Shown here: positions 6,312-10,369 of the stretch, one piece after another | Numbering within the stretch: position 1 is the first letter of the stretch | How the letters are laid out: each line of letters opens with the position of its first letter | Source: Ignavibacteria bacterium | GTDB lineage: Bacteria; Bacteroidota; Ignavibacteria; Tepidaquicellales; OLB5 | Length of the DNA stretch: 10,369 bases | NCBI GenBank assembly: GCA_026417195.1 | Contig: JAOADS010000071.1 | Coordinates: 1-10,369, forward strand | Direction of reading: 5' to 3' | Notes under the pieces: model-generated | Databases searched by the model: none | The model's input: the letters and a program-made list of their open reading frames with translations, nothing else | Told to the model about the DNA's origin: nothing | Made by a program: the position numbers and the translations under genes

Positions 6312-6318
6312 GCCGTAG

Positions 6319-6349
6319 TTGAACTGAAAAAGTTAATAAATTAAGTTTG
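6319..6349 (+). promoter_or_regulatory. candidate Bacteroidota-type promoter for the cas10-csm operon
   Basis: TTG at 6319-6321, a 20-bp spacer and TAAGTTTG at 6342-6349 together match the TTG-N(17-23)-TAnnTTTG promoter consensus of Bacteroidota. Transcription would start near 6354, giving a very short leader before the ATG at 6361. A second TAnnTTTG match, TAAATTTG at 6283-6290, lacks a TTG at suitable spacing. Confidence 0.42.
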
Positions 6350-6360
6350 AAAGAAAAAAT

Positions 6361-8823
6361 ATGTATTCACAGGAAGAAAAAATATTAATTCTCGGAGCAC
6401 TATTCCATGATATTGGGAAGTTTGTTCAGAGGTGTGAAAAAACTTATGAAAGCCATACATCATTAGGAAAGAAGTTACTTAATGATGAGCTGGACTATTT
6501 TCAGGATAAAAGTTTTGATTTATGTCCCCAATTTAAGAAAATATTAGGAAACAGTGATGAAAACTATAATGGTTTTCTTAATATAATTTTAAATCATCAT
6601 TCACCTAATAATGACCTTGAAAAAATCGTACAGCAAGCTGACCATATTTCAGCAAGCGAAAGACCTGAATTGCAAAAAGAAGAAAGTAACGAAGATATTT
6701 GGAAACATAAATTTTTATCCTCTATTTTCTCTAAATTAAAATTATTGCCAAAAGAGGAAGTTAATAATGAAAAACTTTATTTTAAACAAAAAGTCCTGGT
6801 AAAAGATAATTATGATTCTATAATACCTAACTTAACTAGCATAGATGATAACTTTAAATATAATCTCGCTGTTTTAGAAAGCTTCAGAAAAGATTTGTAT
6901 CAAATTTTAAAGTTCTATAGAAGAGAGGAAGACTTTGCAACTATATTGAATTTAATATTGATATTATTTGAAAAATACATGTGGTGTATCCCGGATTTCA
7001 CCGGAAGTGATGAAACTGACATCTCGCTTTTCAATCATTCAAAAGATGTCTGCGGACTGTCCCTGGCATTATATAAATCAAAAAAAGATTCCGAAGAGCT
7101 TCTCTTTATCGTTGGAGATATCCCAGGTATCCAGAATTATATTTTCGATTTATATTCAGCTAAAGGAGTTGCTAAAATTCTGCGTGGTAGGTCTATATTT
7201 GTACAAGTATTATCAAGAAATTTTGCAACTATATTTTTAAATAATCTAGGGTTAACAGAAGCTAATTTGGTTATGTTGGCTGGAGGGAAGTTTTACATAA
7301 TTGCACAGAATTCGGATGATTTTGAGGAGTTGTTTAAAAAAACTAATTATATGATTGAAGAGTATTTATGGAAACAGTTTAATGGTGAATTAAGCTTTAA
7401 CTCAGCCTCGGTATCTTTCAATTATAATGACCTAAAGGACAAAAAAATCACTTTTGGCAACATCGTTGAAAATGCTAATAAAGAATTACAGGAAAACAAA
7501 AGAAAATTGTTTGAAAAAATTTTGTTTTCAAATAAATATGAGAATTTCATAATTGAAAATAAATACATTGATGCCACAAATAATGACACAAATAATATTA
7601 AGTGTAAACTTACAAATAAACCCATCATTGTGGGACAGCAGGACAATCTACCAGAAATTGGTATAGTAAATAAACAAATTAAAACAGAGTGGAAAATCGG
7701 GGATATGGTTACCGATAATAATATCCTGGTTGAATTTGAGGCTGAAGGAATGAATGTAAAAGAAATTTTTAATTTAAAAGATTTTAACGGTTCAACTGAC
7801 AATCAAAAAATATTAATAAATCCTGATTTAGAAAAAATACTTGAAATTATCAATAATAATCCGGAGAAAATAGATTTTCTTAGAAATTCAAGATTTATTG
7901 ATGTTGCATGTCATGTAAAAAAAGAATCTGATGAAAGTGTCATGCCTTTTGAAGATTTAGTGAAACTAGGAGAGGGAGCAGAATATCTTGCTATGATAAA
8001 AGCTGACATTGATAATTTAGGATTATTAATGGCTTACGGACTTGACAGGGATAAAAGTGAAAACACATTGTCTGCAATTTCAAGAACAACTACATTAAGC
8101 AATCACCTTAAGTATTTCTTTAGTTTCTATCTTGATAACTTTGTGAATGAAAATTTCCAGAATACATATACAGTTTTCGCTGGGGGAGATGATATGTTAC
8201 TCATATGCCACCAAAGTGAGGCTGTTAAACTTGTAAACGAATTCAATAATAAATTTACTGAATTTACCTGTTCAAATCCTGAAATTCACATAAGTTATTC
8301 TATTACTCATTTTAAAGATCACACACCCGTAAAATTAGTTAACATTTTTGCAGACGAAAATCAGGAAACTGTAAAAAAAGAAAAGAAATCTCTTGAAATC
8401 CAAGAAGGATGCTTTGAGAAAGACACCAACAAAGCATCTACTTTCATATTTAACACAAAAGTAAAAAACACAAATTTAGCAGATCTAACCAGCTATGAAT
8501 ATATATTGACGAAATGGGTTAAAGAAAACGAAATCGAGAAAAATAAAGGAATTTCCATGGGGACTCTAAGAAATCTACTACAGCTTATGGAGATTCTTAA
8601 AAACTACAGAGAATCCGGTGATACTTCAAAATTAATCTGGCATCCGCTGCTTACTTATATGATAAACAGAAATTTGAAAAGAGATGGTAATTATAAAGAT
8701 CAGGAAGTTGGAATATTTTTTGACAAGGTGCTTAGCATAAATAATGAAGATAAAGAAAAAGATTTTGAAAAAATATTATATCCTGCAATTTGCGGAGCAA
8801 TTTATAAATTAAGAAAATCTTAA
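6361..8823 (+). CDS. cas10: Cas10/Csm1, type III-A CRISPR effector large subunit
   Basis: The 820-aa signature subunit of a Csm complex. An N-terminal HD nuclease domain (about 1-130) has ALFHDIGKF with H16-D17, followed by H79-H80 and D94; it would cut ssDNA. Palm 1 contains the conserved GDIPGIQNYIFD (252-263), LRGRS (274-278) and LAGGKFYII (307-314). Palm 2 contains KADIDNLG (547-554) and the cyclase motif GGDD (608-611), which makes cyclic oligoadenylate from ATP when target RNA is bound. The C-terminal helical D4 domain follows. Both activities look intact. The linker normally carrying a Cys zinc knuckle (about 400-455) has only one Cys, C415. It is the first gene of the effector operon, with csm2 19 bp downstream. 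The coding sequence is markedly AT-, Asn- and Lys-rich. Confidence 0.96.
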   Translation: MYSQEEKILILGALFHDIGKFVQRCEKTYESHTSLGKKLLNDELDYFQDKSFDLCPQFKKILGNSDENYNGFLNIILNHHSPNNDLEKIVQQADHISASERPELQKEESNEDIWKHKFLSSIFSKLKLLPKEEVNNEKLYFKQKVLVKDNYDSIIPNLTSIDDNFKYNLAVLESFRKDLYQILKFYRREEDFATILNLILILFEKYMWCIPDFTGSDETDISLFNHSKDVCGLSLALYKSKKDSEELLFIVGDIPGIQNYIFDLYSAKGVAKILRGRSIFVQVLSRNFATIFLNNLGLTEANLVMLAGGKFYIIAQNSDDFEELFKKTNYMIEEYLWKQFNGELSFNSASVSFNYNDLKDKKITFGNIVENANKELQENKRKLFEKILFSNKYENFIIENKYIDATNNDTNNIKCKLTNKPIIVGQQDNLPEIGIVNKQIKTEWKIGDMVTDNNILVEFEAEGMNVKEIFNLKDFNGSTDNQKILINPDLEKILEIINNNPEKIDFLRNSRFIDVACHVKKESDESVMPFEDLVKLGEGAEYLAMIKADIDNLGLLMAYGLDRDKSENTLSAISRTTTLSNHLKYFFSFYLDNFVNENFQNTYTVFAGGDDMLLICHQSEAVKLVNEFNNKFTEFTCSNPEIHISYSITHFKDHTPVKLVNIFADENQETVKKEKKSLEIQEGCFEKDTNKASTFIFNTKVKNTNLADLTSYEYILTKWVKENEIEKNKGISMGTLRNLLQLMEILKNYRESGDTSKLIWHPLLTYMINRNLKRDGNYKDQEVGIFFDKVLSINNEDKEKDFEKILYPAICGAIYKLRKS

Positions 8824-8842
8824 AAATCAAAAAAATATCAGT

Positions 8843-9244
8843 ATGTTAAAAATCAATTCCTTCTTTGACAATTCAGGCAAAATTTTAAGAAATTTAATCA
8901 GTGATGAAGGCAATCCGAACGTTAAAACTTTAGCTGAACAATTATGCAGAAGTACAAATAATAATGATAAAAAGCCAATTGAAAAAAATCAGTTAAGGAA
9001 ATTTTATGATAACTTCTTGAAGATATATCATTCCCAGGCAAGCGATGATGTAAAAAAAGTACAGCTTTTAATGCTTAAAGCCCAGGCTGAATATGCTGAA
9101 AAAAGATTAAAAATTAGAGATTTTAAAGAATTCATAAGTAACAGAATTAGTTTAGTAGTGAAACAGGAAGGGGACAACTTCAAAAAAAATCTGGACGCAT
9201 TTAAACTTCATTTTGAGGCATTAGTAGGATATTTCCCAAAATAA
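8843..9244 (+). CDS. csm2: Csm2, type III-A small subunit
   Basis: A 133-aa, predicted all-helical protein that would form the inner filament of the Csm complex, lining the crRNA-target duplex opposite Csm3. Typical family landmarks appear in order: ISDEGNPNVKTLAEQL (about 20-35), NQLRKFYDNFLKI (48-61, corresponding to the usual SQIRNFY), KAQAEYAEKR (74-83) and a C-terminal HFEALVGYF (123-131, the usual FFEAIVAY). Length is normal. The start at 8843 is the first ATG after cas10. The following gene begins 13 bp after the stop, as expected for one polycistronic unit. Csm2 sequences diverge fast, but motif order plus position make the call secure. Confidence 0.92.
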   Translation: MLKINSFFDNSGKILRNLISDEGNPNVKTLAEQLCRSTNNNDKKPIEKNQLRKFYDNFLKIYHSQASDDVKKVQLLMLKAQAEYAEKRLKIRDFKEFISNRISLVVKQEGDNFKKNLDAFKLHFEALVGYFPK

Positions 9245-9257
9245 ATCTATACAAAAC

Positions 9258-9872
9258 ATGAACAAGAAGAAATATAAAGTCACAGTAAAAATTCTAACGG
9301 GCTTCCACATTGGTGCCGGTAACGATAAAATTCAAATTGGAGGTGTTGATTCAGCCGTAATTAAAGATCCGGTTACAAATCTTCCTTATATACCAGGTTC
9401 ATCTTTAAAAGGTAAAATCAGATGTTTATTAGAAACTGAATCTAATAATTACAAAGGAGAAAATGATGAAACCCTGAATAAATATTTCGGTTCAAAAAAA
9501 ACTGATGATAAAAATCAAACACCCACTCGTTTCATTTTCAGGGATTTATTTCTTAATAAAACTTTTGAAGAAAAATTTAAATCCGGCGCTATTAATACAG
9601 AATTTAAAACGGAGATTGTGATAGATAGAAACAAAGGTACGGCAAAGTCTGGCGGTTTAAGAACTATTGAAAGAGTTCCACCTTCAGTTGTGTTCGAGGG
9701 TGAAATACTAGTTAGATATATGAATGGTGACGAGGAAAAAGAATTACAAAAGATATTAAAAGAAGGAATTAAATTACTAAATAATGATTATCTTGGCGGC
9801 TCAGGCAGCAGAGGTTACGGTGCAGTTGAAGTATCTTTAGAAGAGGTTAAACAGGAAAACAAAAATGCTTAA
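9258..9872 (+). CDS. csm3: Csm3, type III-A backbone RAMP protein and target-RNA nuclease
   Basis: A 204-aa Cas7-family protein, a little shorter than the typical 210-220 aa. Several copies would bind the crRNA spacer and cut target RNA at 6-nt steps. Clear motifs: TGFHIGAGNDK (14-24), GGVDSAVIKDPVTNLPYIPG (28-47) followed by SSLKGKIR, then RTIERVPPSVVFEGEI (136-151) and the glycine-rich LGGSGSRGYGAVE (179-191). D31 in GGVDS corresponds to the catalytic Asp of characterised Csm3 proteins (D32/D33), so RNase activity is expected. The next gene starts inside its last codons, with an 8-bp overlap, indicating tight coupling. Confidence 0.95.
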   Translation: MNKKKYKVTVKILTGFHIGAGNDKIQIGGVDSAVIKDPVTNLPYIPGSSLKGKIRCLLETESNNYKGENDETLNKYFGSKKTDDKNQTPTRFIFRDLFLNKTFEEKFKSGAINTEFKTEIVIDRNKGTAKSGGLRTIERVPPSVVFEGEILVRYMNGDEEKELQKILKEGIKLLNNDYLGGSGSRGYGAVEVSLEEVKQENKNA

Positions 9873-10369
9873 ACTGCATTTCACAACAATAACTCCTCTT
9901 CACATATCAAACGGGGAGAATCTTGGTGCTGGGCTAGACTATGTGTTGCTTAAAGATAGCAGTAATAGCCCCAGGTATCTATGTAAAATAAATTTTCAAA
10001 CTTTAGCCGAAAAATTAGCTGGACGATTTGACTTTAGCAAAAATTATGATCTTAATGCAATAACCAATATTATAAGAGATACTTTCCAAAAGTTATTTGA
10101 AAAAAGACAACTGACCGAAGAATATTTCTATTATAAAGTAGCAGCCAGCAAGTATTTTTCGGAATTTTATAAAAAGGAAAGTTCTACGGGTCAAAAATTC
10201 GTTCTTGAGTTTATAAATTCAAACGGAAAGTTTTATATACCGGCTTCATCTGTTAAAGGAGCACTGCTGACAGTATTAGGCTTAGATCACCTTGGCATTA
10301 ATCATTCAGATCCTCATATTAATCATAAATTCGTCTTTATGGATTCTGATGAAATCAGTTCTGATAATT
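9865..10369 (+). CDS. csm5: Csm5-like RAMP protein (3' partial)
   Basis: The frame starts at ATG 9865, overlapping the csm3 stop by 8 bp, and stays open for 168 codons to the window edge. The N-terminus LKLHFTTITPLHISNGENLG followed by LDYVLLKD, and later KFVLEFINSN and YIPASSVKGALLT (124-136), match the Csm5 pattern: a T-x-x-H-I RAMP start, a long helical insert, then YIPGSSxKGAxxT. Csm4 instead begins with a different pattern ending in a GDTLFG-like motif, which is absent. Csm5 caps the crRNA 3' end of the complex and helps its maturation. Its position right after csm3, where csm4 is usual, is odd. Alternatives are a divergent RAMP of another type III variant. Confidence 0.8.
   Translation, partial: MLKLHFTTITPLHISNGENLGAGLDYVLLKDSSNSPRYLCKINFQTLAEKLAGRFDFSKNYDLNAITNIIRDTFQKLFEKRQLTEEYFYYKVAASKYFSEFYKKESSTGQKFVLEFINSNGKFYIPASSVKGALLTVLGLDHLGINHSDPHINHKFVFMDSDEISSDN

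Noticed and set aside
6968..7240. Plus-strand open frame of 90 codons in another frame
   Set aside because: Shadow of cas10, whose own frame shows conserved palm motifs through this stretch.
7422..7802. Minus-strand open frame of 126 codons, Ser/Phe/Leu-rich
   Set aside because: Antisense to an AAA/AAT-rich part of cas10. The hydrophobic look is what such codons give when reversed.
9865..10369. Calling the last gene csm4 from its position
   Set aside because: Residues match the Csm5 pattern, not Csm4, so position alone was not followed.

Overview
The window is AT-rich and looks like a chromosomal segment from a Bacteroidota/Ignavibacteriota-type bacterium. This is an inference from three things: A-rich leaders mostly without Shine-Dalgarno sequences, several matches to the TAnnTTTG promoter element of that lineage, and the flavour of the proteins (GH26 glycanase, MccB/PccB-type carboxyltransferase, secreted protein with a basic 'GGKYYINKNG' tail). 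Nothing in the window fixes the species.

Positions 1-2124 (+ strand): the tail of an unidentified gene, translationally coupled (GTGA) to a two-module VOC/CatE-like protein, then a possible terminator, then a secreted GH26-like glycoside hydrolase. Positions 2113-4295 (- strand): an operon of three tightly packed genes, namely an acyl-CoA carboxylase carboxyltransferase subunit, an unannotated 57-aa ORF coupled to it by ATGA, and a 118-aa helical protein starting directly after the previous stop codon. The carboxylase reading frame continues upstream of its first ATG through a conserved family N-terminus. Its best start is a non-standard ATC behind a perfect AAGGAGG. A 326-bp divergent AT-rich spacer (4296-4621) separates this operon from a small secreted protein (4622-4966).

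Positions 5108-10369 (+ strand) are a CRISPR-Cas type III-A locus that runs off the right edge: cas6, a HIRAN-domain protein with a twin-arginine-like N-terminus, cas10/csm1 (HD nuclease and GGDD cyclase motifs both intact), csm2, csm3 (catalytic Asp present) and the first half of a csm5-like gene. Cas6 would process crRNA. Csm2/Csm3/Csm5 would form the backbone and crRNA 3' end of the effector, Csm3 would cut target RNA, and Cas10 would cut ssDNA and make cyclic oligoadenylate. No CRISPR array, cas1/cas2, csm4 or cOA-responsive effector lies inside the window.

The most interesting points are: the exported-looking HIRAN protein in one unit with cas6; a 17-bp palindrome next to a consensus TTG-N20-TAAGTTTG promoter directly before cas10, suggesting a separately controlled effector operon; csm5 following csm3 where csm4 is normally found; the ATC start of the carboxylase; and the overlooked 57-aa gene.
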